The position numbers were made by a program, and so were the translations under genes. The notes under the pieces were generated by a model. The model was not told the DNA's origin. It ran no database searches and saw nothing but the letters and a program-made list of their open reading frames with translations. This document shows, in pieces, positions 1 to 10,806 of a DNA stretch of 64,000 nt. The stretch covers positions 248,001-312,000 of the forward strand of contig NZ_JBHLZU010000033.1 of the NCBI RefSeq assembly GCF_042429765.1. The letters are read 5' to 3'. Positions within the stretch are counted from its first letter, which is position 1; each line of letters begins with the position of its first letter. The DNA comes from Allokutzneria oryzae. Its GTDB lineage: Bacteria > Actinomycetota > Actinomycetes > Mycobacteriales > Pseudonocardiaceae.

Positions 1-150
1 GTTGAACCGCTTGGCCGGATCGCCGGTGACCTGGACCGGCACTACCGTGCCCGGCGGGTCGGCCGGCTGGGCCCGCGCGGGAACCGTTGCCACCAAAGAC
101 GTCAGCGCGACGGCGAGCGCGCAGATCAGACCAGTTCTTCGACTCGGCAC
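1..150 (-). CDS. Secreted M64-like peptidase, N-terminal fragment
   Basis: Reading leftwards from a GTG at 150, 50 codons stay open to the window edge, so only the N-terminus is present. The translation begins with two arginines at residues 4-5, then a hydrophobic stretch (LICALAVALTSLVATV) ending in an Ala-rich signal-peptidase-like site (PARAQPA). The mature start reads VPVQVTGDPAKRFN. This resembles the opening of actinobacterial secreted M64 (IgA-type) metallopeptidases, in which 'GDPA.RFN' precedes the first strand of the catalytic domain. The export signal is seen directly. The M64 assignment is inference from that short motif, since the zinc-binding part lies outside the window. An upstream in-frame start is possible; GGAG stands just before the chosen GTG. 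Confidence 0.6.
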   Translation of the reverse strand, partial: MPSRRTGLICALAVALTSLVATVPARAQPADPPGTVVPVQVTGDPAKRFN

Positions 151-284
151 GAACTCCGAGCGTAATGACCCGGTGCGCGAAAAAGATCCCCCGATCCGCC
201 CAGTCCTCGTTGCACCGAAACGGGACCGGTCCCGTTCACCCCGTGGTACGAACCCCGCACTGCCGAGCAGAATGGACTGAGCCG

Positions 285-1169
285 ATGAGGACTCGAAGGA
301 TCGCCGTCCCGCTGATCGCCGCCGCCGTGCTCCTCACGGGGTGCTCGATCGCGAACCCCACGTCCAGCGAGGTGTCGTTGCAGTACGGCAACGGCTCTTT
401 CGACTCGCGCAACTTCGTGGAGTGCGAGAACGACCTCGACTTCAGCGACGTCAACGACGACCACTACTACTACCCGGCCGGGCAGCGCGACTTCACCTTC
501 GGTGACGGCGACGGCATCGACTCCTCCCCGCTGACCTCCACGACGCAGGACGCCCAGGAGGTCAAGGTGACGGGCACGGTGAAGTTCACCTTGAACACCG
601 ACTGCGCGGAGTTCACCGACCCGACGGGCAAGAAGTGGCCCGGCGGCAAGCTGCAGATGTTCCACGAGCTCATCGCCTACAAGTACGACGCGGCCCCGAC
701 AGAGGGCGGCAAGCAGATGAAGCCCGGCTGGACCTCGCTGCTGCGCAACTACGTCGGTGCGGCACTGGACCGCGCGACGGACAACGAGGCGCTGAAGTAC
801 CCGTGGCAGAAGCTCTACACCGACGCCGCCGCGAAGGCGCAGTGGGAGCGCGACGTCCTCGCGCAGCTGCCGTCGGTCCTCAAGACCCTCACCCTGGGCG
901 TGGACCTGATCACGGTGAACTCGGTGCTGCTGCAGAAGCCGAGCATCCAGCCCGCGCTGGTGCAGGGCCTGACCGACAAGCAGGCGGCCGAGCTGCGCAG
1001 CCAGGCGGCGGACGTGGACAAGCAGGCCGCGGCGAACTTCCCCGGTGGCATCGCCGGGTACCAGGCCTACCAGCAGCAGCAGGCGGTCAACGAGGCGATC
1101 AAGTCCGGCAAGGTCCAGGTGCTCCCGGTGCCGCAGGGCTCGCCGATCATCGTCTCCCCCGGCAAGTAG
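285..1169 (+). CDS. SPFH/Band 7-like lipoprotein
   Basis: A 294-residue exported lipoprotein. The N-terminus has basic residues MRTRR, a hydrophobic core and a lipobox LLTGC, so Cys20 or so would be lipidated and the protein held on the outer face of the membrane. The middle (VKVTGTVKFTLNTDC and a following Trp/Lys-rich stretch) and the helical C-terminal part with many Ala/Gln (DVDKQAAANFPGG, YQAYQQQQAVNEAI) look like an SPFH/Band 7 domain followed by coiled coil, as in small actinobacterial SPFH lipoproteins. Chosen start: the ATG directly before the signal peptide; the frame is open further upstream but without signal features. It is divergent from the secreted protein at the window edge. 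Function unknown beyond a possible membrane scaffold role. Confidence 0.7.
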   Translation: MRTRRIAVPLIAAAVLLTGCSIANPTSSEVSLQYGNGSFDSRNFVECENDLDFSDVNDDHYYYPAGQRDFTFGDGDGIDSSPLTSTTQDAQEVKVTGTVKFTLNTDCAEFTDPTGKKWPGGKLQMFHELIAYKYDAAPTEGGKQMKPGWTSLLRNYVGAALDRATDNEALKYPWQKLYTDAAAKAQWERDVLAQLPSVLKTLTLGVDLITVNSVLLQKPSIQPALVQGLTDKQAAELRSQAADVDKQAAANFPGGIAGYQAYQQQQAVNEAIKSGKVQVLPVPQGSPIIVSPGK

Positions 1170-1220
1170 ACCGGCGGGCGCAGCTGATCAAGCGTTGAGC
1201 CAAACGCGCAGCAAGAGGCA

Positions 1221-1236
1221 TGGGAGAGCGCTTCCA
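1221..1236. promoter_or_regulatory. LacI-family-like operator upstream of GH3 gene
   Basis: TGGGAGAGCGCTTCCA is centred on AGCGCT and resembles the CebR-type operator TGGGAGCGCTCCCA of actinobacterial sugar regulators, but is imperfect. It lies just upstream of the -35 box of the GH3 beta-glucosidase gene, where such a site would make sense. Regulator not in the window. Confidence 0.5.
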
Positions 1237-1244
1237 CGAAACCC

Positions 1245-1274
1245 TTGACACGGCCGTGACGAGGCGGTCAGGAT
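1245..1274 (+). promoter_or_regulatory. Sigma70-type promoter of the GH3 gene
   Basis: TTGACA (1245-1250) and CAGGAT (1269-1274) are separated by 18 bp, a good match to the actinobacterial housekeeping promoter. The expected start of transcription is about 35 bases before the GH3 ATG. Confidence 0.55.
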
Positions 1275-1317
1275 CGGCGCCGCCGCCACCCCTGTCCGCC
1301 TCAACGATCGGATCACC

Positions 1318-3978
<2,661 letters not shown>

Positions 3979-3996
3979 CCACGTCGCGGCACCGAC

Positions 3997-4031
3997 GACG
4001 GGCCCCTCCCCCACCCGGGGAGGGGCCCGTC
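3997..4031 (+). terminator. Terminator after GH3 gene
   Basis: Perfect 15-bp stem (GACGGGCCCCTCCCC with its complement) and a five-base loop CACCC, 18 bases after the GH3 stop. No U-tract, as is common in actinomycetes; it may act on both strands, since the facing gene is convergent. Confidence 0.75.
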
Positions 4032-4071
4032 GCGCTACAGGAAATCAAACGCAGCTTTCCGCCTCAGCGAC

Positions 4072-4776
4072 TCAGAAAACTATTCCAGTGAGCATCCAGG
4101 TGGTGCCGAGGGCGAGCGAGCCGAGGGTGACGACGAAGAACACCAGCACCCAGGTGACCGCGGGCGTGCTCGTCAGCCGGGCGAGCTGGTCGGCGTCGGA
4201 GTCCCGAGCCCGGCCCCGGCTGCGCTTGCGCTGGAGCTCGCTCACCGGGCGCACGCCGCCGACGAGCAGGAACCAGGTGATCAGGTACGCCAGCGCGGCC
4301 TGCACACCACTGGTGGTCAACATCGACACCGACACCAGTGCGGCCCCGGTGACCAGCAGCAACGCCGCTCCGTAGATGTTGCGGACCATGATCAGCATGG
4401 CCAGCAGGACCGCGGTGCAGACCCACAGCAGCAGCGTGATCCGGTTGGTCCCCAGCAGCGCGGCGAACCCCAGCCCGACCAGTGCCGGGGCCACGTAGCC
4501 CGCGAGCGAGGTGAAGACCATCCCGGGCCCGGTCGGCCGGCCCCGGGAGACGGTCACCCCAGAGGTGTCCGAGTGCAGCCTGATCCCGCTGAGCCGCCTG
4601 CCGACCAGCACCGCGACCAGCGCGTGGCCCGCCTCGTGCACGATGGTGATGATGTTGCGGGCCAGCCGCCACGGGGTGTGCGAGAGCACCACGACCAGTG
4701 CGACCACGCCCGTCACCAGGACCACAGGCGGCGGAGGGGCGGCCTGGGCCTCGATGAGTTCCGTCCAGAAGTCCAC
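4072..4776 (-). CDS. M50B-like membrane metallopeptidase
   Basis: A 234-residue polytopic membrane protein. HEAGH at residues 47-51 is the zinc-binding motif of M50-type site-2 proteases, placed inside a membrane segment (IITIVHEAGHALVAVLVG). At least four further hydrophobic segments follow, matching the compact actinobacterial M50B-like family. Such proteins may cut substrates within the membrane; the substrate is unknown. It is the last gene of the leftward valS-folC-DUF4233 run, 36 bases after DUF4233. A charged region with a run of Arg and Asp (about 185-200) precedes the last two membrane segments. Confidence 0.8.
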   Translation of the reverse strand: MDFWTELIEAQAAPPPPVVLVTGVVALVVVLSHTPWRLARNIITIVHEAGHALVAVLVGRRLSGIRLHSDTSGVTVSRGRPTGPGMVFTSLAGYVAPALVGLGFAALLGTNRITLLLWVCTAVLLAMLIMVRNIYGAALLLVTGAALVSVSMLTTSGVQAALAYLITWFLLVGGVRPVSELQRKRSRGRARDSDADQLARLTSTPAVTWVLVFFVVTLGSLALGTTWMLTGIVF

Positions 4777-4812
4777 CCCACACAGTTAGCAGATCTGGGG
4801 TGGCGGGCTCCG

Positions 4813-5202
4813 TCAGGAGGCCGCGGCCTGCGCGGCCTCTCGACGGCGAAGATCATGGCGCAGCCAGAGCAGCGCGCCCCAGACCAGGGCGAAGACCACT
4901 CCGAGCACGCCAAGGGTGAAGACGACGAAACCGGCGGCGATCATCAGGACCTGCAGGCCGACCGCGAGGCCGAGACCCCACGGCTTGCCCTGGAACCCAC
5001 TGGCCACGACCATCGCCACCGCGAGCGCGCCGACCAGGATGCCGCCCGTGCCGGTGATGTCCTGGAACTTGGCGATGACCAGCAGCGACAGCGCCACCAC
5101 GATCGCCTCCATCACCAGCGTGCCCGCCTGGATGCCGCGCAGACCCTTCCACGGGTCCTTGCGGCGAGCCTGGGGGCCGGGCCGCGTCGGCGCCTCGGTC
5201 AT
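4813..5202 (-). CDS. DUF4233 membrane protein downstream of folC
   Basis: A 129-residue membrane protein with a basic N-terminal segment (RKDPWKG) and four hydrophobic helices. The size, the KDPWKGLRG opening and the place right after folC match the DUF4233 family, which accompanies folylpolyglutamate synthase in many actinobacteria. Its start codon overlaps the stop of a 57-residue ORF (ATGA), so translation is probably coupled. Biochemical role unknown; the conserved linkage hints at a link to folate or envelope metabolism but proves nothing. Confidence 0.8.
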   Translation of the reverse strand: MTEAPTRPGPQARRKDPWKGLRGIQAGTLVMEAIVVALSLLVIAKFQDITGTGGILVGALAVAMVVASGFQGKPWGLGLAVGLQVLMIAAGFVVFTLGVLGVVFALVWGALLWLRHDLRRREAAQAAAS

Positions 5203-5372
5203 CGCGCGCGCCGCCGGTTGGCGGGGCCGCCCGCGACGAGGGACCGCATACCGCGCTCCTGGGCGACCTTGACCACGGAGAACCCGCGGACGACGCGCCA
5301 GGGACGATCATCGAACTCGGCGTCCCGGTTGGCCGTGTTCTGCGGCGGCTTGGGACGGGAACAGGACTTCAT
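5199..5372 (-). CDS. Small 57-residue basic protein between folC and DUF4233
   Basis: Begins with MKSCSRPKPPQNTANRDAEF, continues with DDRPWRVVRGFSVVKVAQER and ends in a basic tail GPANRRRAR. Its ATG overlaps the folC stop (ATGA) and its TGA overlaps the DUF4233 ATG (ATGA), so three genes are chained by four-base overlaps. This double coupling and the lack of internal stops argue for a real gene despite the size. No membrane segment or signal is visible. I do not recognise a named family. Confidence 0.7.
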   Translation of the reverse strand: MKSCSRPKPPQNTANRDAEFDDRPWRVVRGFSVVKVAQERGMRSLVAGGPANRRRAR

Positions 5373-6748
5373 GACGGCTCCTTGCCAAAAAGTGCGCGGG
5401 TATCCCCAGCAGTGATCACGGAACCGGTGATCAGCACACCGCCACCGGACAGCACTTCGTCCGGGGAGTCGGTCTCCTCGGCCAGCTGCACGCCGACCTC
5501 GACCGCGTCCTCGAGCCTCGGCTCGACGACGATGCGATCCTCGCCAAACACCGAGCGGGCGATGCCGGCGAGTTCGTCGGCGTCCATCGCGCGCGGGGAC
5601 GAGTTCTGGGTGAGCACCACTTCGGAGACCACCGGTTCCAGCTCTGACAGGATGCCGTACGCATCCTTGTCGCGCATCACCCCGACTACAGCGATCAGTC
5701 GACGAAACGCGAACTCACTAGAGATGGTGGCCGCGAGGGCGCGGGCACCATGTGGATTGTGCGCCGCGTCGACCAGAACCGCAGGTGCTGACCGCACCCG
5801 CTCCAGTCGCCCAGGCGTGGAGACCCCTCCGAATGCCACCCGAACGGCTTCCGCGTCGAGCTGCCGATCGGGCCCGGCGCCGAAGAACGCCTCCGCGGCG
5901 GCCAGCGCGAGCGAGGCGTTCTTCGCCTGGTGTTCACCGTGCAGCGGCAGGAAGATCTCGTCGTAAACGCCGCTCAGGCCTTGCAGCCTGAGCATCTGCC
6001 CGCCGACGGCGACCTCGCGCTCCAGGACCCCGAACTCCATGCCCTGGCGCGCCACGGTGGCGTCCACCTCGACGCAGCGCTTGAGCAGGACCGCGGCGAC
6101 CTCGCTCTGCTGCTCGGCGAGCACCGCGACCGCGCCGGGCTTGATGATCCCGGCCTTCTCCTCGGCGATCCGGAGCACGTCGTCACCGAGGAAGTCGACG
6201 TGGTCGATCCCGATCGGTGTGATGATGGCCACCTGCCCGTCGGCGACGTTGGTGGCGTCCCACGAGCCGCCGAGCCCCACCTCGACGACCGCCGCCTCGA
6301 CCGGGGCGTCGGCGAAGGCGGCGAAGCCCATCGCGGTCAGCACCTCGAACTTGCTCAGCGCGGGCTTCCCGGCCTCCTGCGAGGCCTTGTCGATCATCCC
6401 GAGGTACGGCTCGATGTCCCGGTAGACCTCGACGTAGCGCTCGGGGCTGATCGGCGCCCCGTCGATGCTGATCCGCTCGGTGGCCAGCTGCAGGTGCGGG
6501 CTGGTGTAACGCCCGGTGCGCAGGCCCACGGTGCTCAGCAGGGCGTCGAGCATCCGGGAGGTGGAGGTCTTGCCGTTGGTCCCGGTGATGTGCAGCACGG
6601 GATAGGAGCGCTGCGGCTCACCGAGGAGGTCCACCAGCGCGCGGATGCGGTCCAGGGACGGCTCGATCTTCGTCTCGGGCCAGCGCTGGTTCAGCTCGGC
6701 CTCGACCGCGTTGAGCGCGGCCAGGGCGGCGGGATCGATTCGAGGCAC
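5369..6748 (-). CDS. folC: Folylpolyglutamate synthase / dihydrofolate synthase
   Basis: A 459-residue cytoplasmic Mur-ligase-fold enzyme that adds glutamate to dihydropteroate and to reduced folates with ATP. The P-loop ITGTNGKTS is at residues 54-62. The following conserved stretches (RTGRYTSPHL; EVGLGGSWDATN; the His/Asp of IGIDHVDFLGD) are those of FolC, and the C-terminal ligase domain contains DAAHNPHGA. Length is normal. The GTG start follows GGAG at a six-base spacing. The gene is downstream of valS, as in mycobacteria, and its stop overlaps the next small ORF. Confidence 0.95.
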   Translation of the reverse strand: MPRIDPAALAALNAVEAELNQRWPETKIEPSLDRIRALVDLLGEPQRSYPVLHITGTNGKTSTSRMLDALLSTVGLRTGRYTSPHLQLATERISIDGAPISPERYVEVYRDIEPYLGMIDKASQEAGKPALSKFEVLTAMGFAAFADAPVEAAVVEVGLGGSWDATNVADGQVAIITPIGIDHVDFLGDDVLRIAEEKAGIIKPGAVAVLAEQQSEVAAVLLKRCVEVDATVARQGMEFGVLEREVAVGGQMLRLQGLSGVYDEIFLPLHGEHQAKNASLALAAAEAFFGAGPDRQLDAEAVRVAFGGVSTPGRLERVRSAPAVLVDAAHNPHGARALAATISSEFAFRRLIAVVGVMRDKDAYGILSELEPVVSEVVLTQNSSPRAMDADELAGIARSVFGEDRIVVEPRLEDAVEVGVQLAEETDSPDEVLSGGGVLITGSVITAGDTRALFGKEPS

Positions 6749-6895
6749 TTCTCACTCCCCCGACGGGGCTGGGTTCACGGGGGTTGGCTTCACGTCAAAC
6801 CAGTCTACGACCGGCGCTTTTCCACCCCGCGCCGGGCACCGCTTCCCCGCCTGCCCTTCACTCCCGCCCCATGCTCGTCGGCGGGGCGGAGAACC

Positions 6896-6962
6896 CCGTT
6901 TCGCACTCGTAGCGGGGAAGGAGAGCGCTTCTCCAACCCCGCTACGAGTCCGACGAAACGGG
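6896..6962. repeat. Long hairpin with GGAGAGCGCTTCTCC core
   Basis: Outer arms GTTTCG..ACTCGTAGCGGGG and CCCCGCTACGAGT..CGAAAC pair over about 20 bp with a small interruption, around the near-palindromic core GGAGAGCGCTTCTCC. It ends a few bases after the valS stop, so it may serve as the valS terminator. The AGCGCT core is shared with the hairpins at 10654, 14727 and 37967, but the arms differ. Confidence 0.75.
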
Positions 6963-6968
6963 CGACGC

Positions 6969-9647
6969 CTACGCCTCCGGCAGGGTGGCGAGGCGGGCGG
7001 TGATGCGGTCGATGTCGGCCTGGGCCGCCTCGCGCCGCGCGCGGATCTTCTCCACCACCTCGGCCGGGGCCTTGTCGGTGAACTTCGGGTTGTTGAGCTT
7101 CGCGTCGGTGCCCGCGTACTCCTTCTCCGCGACCGCGAGGTCCTTGGCAAGCCGCTTGCGCTCGGCGGCCACGTCGATCGCGCCGGAGAGGTCCAGCTCG
7201 ACGGTCACCGTGCCCGAGGGCAGGCCGAGCTCGAAGGAGGCCGAGACCGCGAAGGACTCGCCCGGCTCGGTCAGCCGGACCAGCGAGCGCAGCGCGGGCT
7301 CCATGCCGCCCAGCCCCGCCGCGTCCATGCCGACCAGCCGCGCCGCGACCTTCTGGCCGGGCTTGAGGCCCTGGTCGGAGCGGAAGCGGCGGATCTCGGT
7401 GACCAGCTTCTGCACCGAGGCGATCCGCTCCGCCGAGCCGAGGTCCTTGGCCAGGCCGGAGGGCCTGGGCCACGGCGCGACCACCAGGGACTCGTTGCCG
7501 GTCAGCGTGGTCCACAGCTGCTCGGAGATGAACGGGGCGACCGGGTGCAGCAGCCGCAGCACGGTGTCGAGCACGTGGCCGAGGACCGCGCGGGTTGGCT
7601 CGGCCTGGACGGGGTCGGCGAGCTGCACCTTGGCGAGTTCGAGGTACCAGTCGCAGTACTCGTCCCACACGAAGTGGTAGAGCGCCTCGGTGGACTTGGC
7701 GAACTGGAAGTCGTCCAGCAGCGTGTCCATCTCGCCGGTGAGCTCGTCGAGGCGGCCGAGGATCCACCGGTCGGCGTCGGTGAGCTCGGCGAGCGTCGGC
7801 GGGTTCTTGACGACCTTGGCGCCGTTCATCATCGCGAAGCGGGTGGCGTTCCACAGCTTCGTGCAGAAGTTGCGGGAGCCGCCGACCCACTCCTCGCTGA
7901 TCGGCACGTCGGTGCCGGGGTTGGCGCCGCGGGCGAGGGTGAAGCGCAACGCGTCGGTGCCGTAGGTGTCCATCCACTCCAACGGGTTCACCACGTTGCC
8001 GGCGGACTTGGACATCTTCTTGCCCTTGGCGTCCCGGACCATGCCGTGCAGCGCGATGGTGTGGAACGGCGGCAGGCCGTCCATCGCGTACAGGCCGAAC
8101 ATCATCATCCGGACGACCCAGAAGAACAGGATGTCGTAGCCGGTTACCAGGACGCTGGTCGGGTAGTACTTCGCCAGGTCCTCGGTCTTGTCCGGCCAGC
8201 CCATGGTGGAGAACGGCCACAGCCCGGAGGAGAACCAGGTGTCGAGGACGTCCTCGTCCTGCCGCCAGCCCTCGCCGGTGGGCGGCTGCTCGTCGGGGCC
8301 GACGCAGACCATCTCGCCGTTGGGGCCGTGCCAGACCGGGATGCGGTGGCCCCACCACAACTGCCGCGAGATGCACCAGTCGTGCATGTTGTCGGTCCAG
8401 TCGAAGTAGCGCTTGGCCATCTCCGGCGGGTGGACGTTGACGCGGCCCTCGCGCACCGCGTCGCCGGCGGCCCGCGCCAGCGGCCCGACGTTGACGAACC
8501 ACTGCATGGACAGGCGCGGCTCGATCGGCTCCTTGCCGCGCTCGCTGTGCCCGACGCTGTGCAGGTACGGCCGCTTCTCCGCGACGATGCGGCCTTCCTC
8601 GCGCAGCGCCTCGCGGATCGCCACCCGCGCCTCGAAGCGGTCCATGCCGTCGAAGCGGGTCCCGGAGTTCGCGATCCGGCCCTGCTCGTCCATGATCGTC
8701 GGCATCGGCAGGTCGTGCCGCTTGCCGAGCTCGAAGTCGTTGGGGTCGTGCGCCGGGGTGATCTTGACGGCGCCGGAGCCGAAGGCCGGGTCGACGTAGT
8801 CGTCGGCGACGATCGGGATCTTGCGACCGGTGAGCGGGTGGTCGATCTCGGTGCCGACCAGGTGCTTGTACCGCTCGTCGTCGGGGTGCACCGCGACGGC
8901 GGTGTCACCGAGCATCGTCTCCACCCGCGTGGTGGCGACGACGATCGAGGCGTCCCCGTCGCCGTAGCGCATGGAGACCAGCTCGCCCTCGACCTCGATG
9001 TGGTCGACCTCGGCGTCGGAGAGCACCGAGCGCATCGCGGGCGACCAGTTGACCAGCCGCTCGGCCCGGTAGATCAGCCCGTCGTCGAAGAGGCGCTTGA
9101 AGATCGTCTGGACGGCGCGGGACAGGCCCTCGTCCATGGTGAAGCGCTCGCGCGTCCAGTCGACGCTGTCGCCGAGGCGGCGCATCTGGGACAGGATCTT
9201 GCCGCCGTGCTCGGCCTTCCACTCCCAGGTGCGCTCGACGAACGCCTCGCGGCCGAGCTCGCGCCGGGAGGTGCCCTCCTCGCGCAGCTGCTTCTCCACC
9301 AGCGCGTGCACCGCGATGCTGGCGTGGTCCATGCCGGGCAGCCACAGGGCGTCGTAGCCCTGCATGCGGCGGCGGCGGATCAGCGCGTCGATCAGGGTGT
9401 GCTCGAAGGCGTGGCCGATGTGCAGGCTGCCGGTGACGTTGGGCGGCGGGATGACGATGGAGAACGGCGACCGCTCGCTGTCCGGGCGCGCCGTGAAGTA
9501 GCCGCGGTCTACCCACCGCTGGTACAGCTCGCCCTCTACCCGCGCGTGGTCCCACTGCGCGGGGAGTTCGGTGCTGGCCTGGGGCGGAAGGGTTTCTGTC
9601 ACGCCTGGAGAGTTTACGGAGCGCCGCGAAGCCCTTTCATCCGACAT
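6969..9647 (-). CDS. valS: Valyl-tRNA synthetase
   Basis: An 892-residue class I aminoacyl-tRNA synthetase that charges tRNA-Val. The ATP-binding HIGH motif is at about 76-79 (PPPNVTGSLHIGH), the KMSKS loop reads KGKKMSKSAGN, the editing domain contains VVATTRVETMLGDTAV, and the C-terminus has the tRNA-binding coiled coil with many Lys/Glu/Ala (AERKRLAKDLAVAEKEY). Full length for the family. The ATG at 9647 has a GGGGG stretch upstream; a GTG at 9602 (VTETLPPQ) is a plausible alternative start closer to homologues. It is the first gene of the leftward run with folC. Confidence 0.95.
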   Translation of the reverse strand: MSDERASRRSVNSPGVTETLPPQASTELPAQWDHARVEGELYQRWVDRGYFTARPDSERSPFSIVIPPPNVTGSLHIGHAFEHTLIDALIRRRRMQGYDALWLPGMDHASIAVHALVEKQLREEGTSRRELGREAFVERTWEWKAEHGGKILSQMRRLGDSVDWTRERFTMDEGLSRAVQTIFKRLFDDGLIYRAERLVNWSPAMRSVLSDAEVDHIEVEGELVSMRYGDGDASIVVATTRVETMLGDTAVAVHPDDERYKHLVGTEIDHPLTGRKIPIVADDYVDPAFGSGAVKITPAHDPNDFELGKRHDLPMPTIMDEQGRIANSGTRFDGMDRFEARVAIREALREEGRIVAEKRPYLHSVGHSERGKEPIEPRLSMQWFVNVGPLARAAGDAVREGRVNVHPPEMAKRYFDWTDNMHDWCISRQLWWGHRIPVWHGPNGEMVCVGPDEQPPTGEGWRQDEDVLDTWFSSGLWPFSTMGWPDKTEDLAKYYPTSVLVTGYDILFFWVVRMMMFGLYAMDGLPPFHTIALHGMVRDAKGKKMSKSAGNVVNPLEWMDTYGTDALRFTLARGANPGTDVPISEEWVGGSRNFCTKLWNATRFAMMNGAKVVKNPPTLAELTDADRWILGRLDELTGEMDTLLDDFQFAKSTEALYHFVWDEYCDWYLELAKVQLADPVQAEPTRAVLGHVLDTVLRLLHPVAPFISEQLWTTLTGNESLVVAPWPRPSGLAKDLGSAERIASVQKLVTEIRRFRSDQGLKPGQKVAARLVGMDAAGLGGMEPALRSLVRLTEPGESFAVSASFELGLPSGTVTVELDLSGAIDVAAERKRLAKDLAVAEKEYAGTDAKLNNPKFTDKAPAEVVEKIRARREAAQADIDRITARLATLPEA

Positions 9648-9710
9648 CGCCCCCGCCGACGGCTCCCGCTGCTAGCGTTCCGCCGCTACTCACTCACCAG
9701 GGGGACCGGA

Positions 9711-10538
9711 ATGGGCGACGACCTGACCAGGCGAAGGCGGAGCGGCAACGTGGTCGTCTCGGTGCTCGCGATCGTCGGCATCCTCGGCATCGCTGGGTTG
9801 ATGTACCAGGACGGCCGCTTCGACGGGCTGCTCGGCGGCACCGGGGCGACGACGGAACCCGCTCCGGTCAACGCCTTTCTCGGCACCCCGATGGCGAACT
9901 GGGCCGAGGGCGCCACTGGCTTCACCGCTCCCCCACCCGCCCAGGTCGGCACGTACGGACCGGACAGGGTGGCCGCGTTCACCGACCGCGTCCGAGCGAT
10001 GCTCGTGGCGGCCAGGCTGAACCCCGACGTGCTCACCGGCAAGACCCTCCAGCCGGTGCTGGACCTCTACGCCCCGGACGCGCGTGCGGAGGTCAAGGGC
10101 ACCCAGGCGGAGCTGGGCTGGGCGCGCACGCTCATCTCGCCGAAGGTCCGGCTGGCCGCCGATCCGCCGCGGGTCTCCGGCTCGATGACGATCACCACCG
10201 GCGACCGGGGAGCCCTGCTGGCGAAGACGAACTTCATCGTCGCCTACGCCTTCCAGCACGACGCGCCGCAGCGGCTCGGCGACCCGACCGACCGGATCGT
10301 GGTGGAACGCTGGGAGATGGAGTACCTGCTGCACGAGGAGGACGGTCTGGGGCTGTGGTTCGGCAAGGGCGACGGCTTCACCTACCTGATGGACTGCGGG
10401 CCCGCGAAGGAAGGACTGCTGGCGCCCACCTTCGGCGCCAACCGGCGCGTGCAACCCACGGGACCGGCCGCGGAGCACGACCAGTCGTACTACCTCGACC
10501 ACACCAAGCCGATCGGCACCGAGAACTCCTGCGCCTAG
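9711..10538 (+). CDS. Single-pass membrane-anchored protein of unknown function
   Basis: A 275-residue protein with an N-terminal basic stretch (TRRRRSG), one membrane helix (about residues 12-30, VVVSVLAIVGILGIAGLMY) and an extracytoplasmic domain of about 230 residues. The domain has mixed alpha/beta character with conserved-looking Trp/Tyr positions (VERWEMEYLLHEE, GLWFGKGDGF) and two Cys near the end. The start has a good ribosome site (GGGGGACC). I do not recognise a family. It is divergent from valS and convergent with the GNAT gene, with a hairpin element between. Confidence 0.75.
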   Translation: MGDDLTRRRRSGNVVVSVLAIVGILGIAGLMYQDGRFDGLLGGTGATTEPAPVNAFLGTPMANWAEGATGFTAPPPAQVGTYGPDRVAAFTDRVRAMLVAARLNPDVLTGKTLQPVLDLYAPDARAEVKGTQAELGWARTLISPKVRLAADPPRVSGSMTITTGDRGALLAKTNFIVAYAFQHDAPQRLGDPTDRIVVERWEMEYLLHEEDGLGLWFGKGDGFTYLMDCGPAKEGLLAPTFGANRRVQPTGPAAEHDQSYYLDHTKPIGTENSCA

Positions 10539-10653
10539 ACCGCATCCCGCGCCCAGCACCTGTCCTGCACGTGGTAACACCACCTCACCACCCCCTGACG
10601 CCCTCCCCCTCCGGCACCCTTACCCTCCGGCACCCTCACCCACGTGCCCCTCC

Positions 10654-10722
10654 TTTCGCGTTTTGTCACCTTGATGCGAAATGGGAGCGCTCTTTTGCGC
10701 ATCAAGGTGACAAAACGCGAAA
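10654..10722. repeat. Dispersed hairpin element, copy A
   Basis: A perfect 25-bp inverted repeat (10654-10678 and 10698-10722; arm begins TTTCGCGTTTTGTCACC) surrounds a 19-base loop containing GGGAGCGCTC. It sits between two convergent genes. Related copies are at 14727-14793 and 37967-38037. Confidence 0.85.
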
Positions 10723-10806
10723 ACCCCGACCACGCCAGCCAGCCCACGGGGGCACGGGGGGGGTGGTGCCACCTCGGGGCATCGGGACGACTTGCAGGAC
10801 AAAGCG

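Noticed and set aside
4573..5415. 280-codon plus-strand frame over the M50B and DUF4233 genes
   Set aside because: Antisense to three coupled genes, with Asp/Arg/His-rich shadow composition.
6645..9700. Long plus-strand frame opposite valS and folC
   Set aside because: Antisense shadow of clear essential genes. Only its last part (from 9711) is a real gene.
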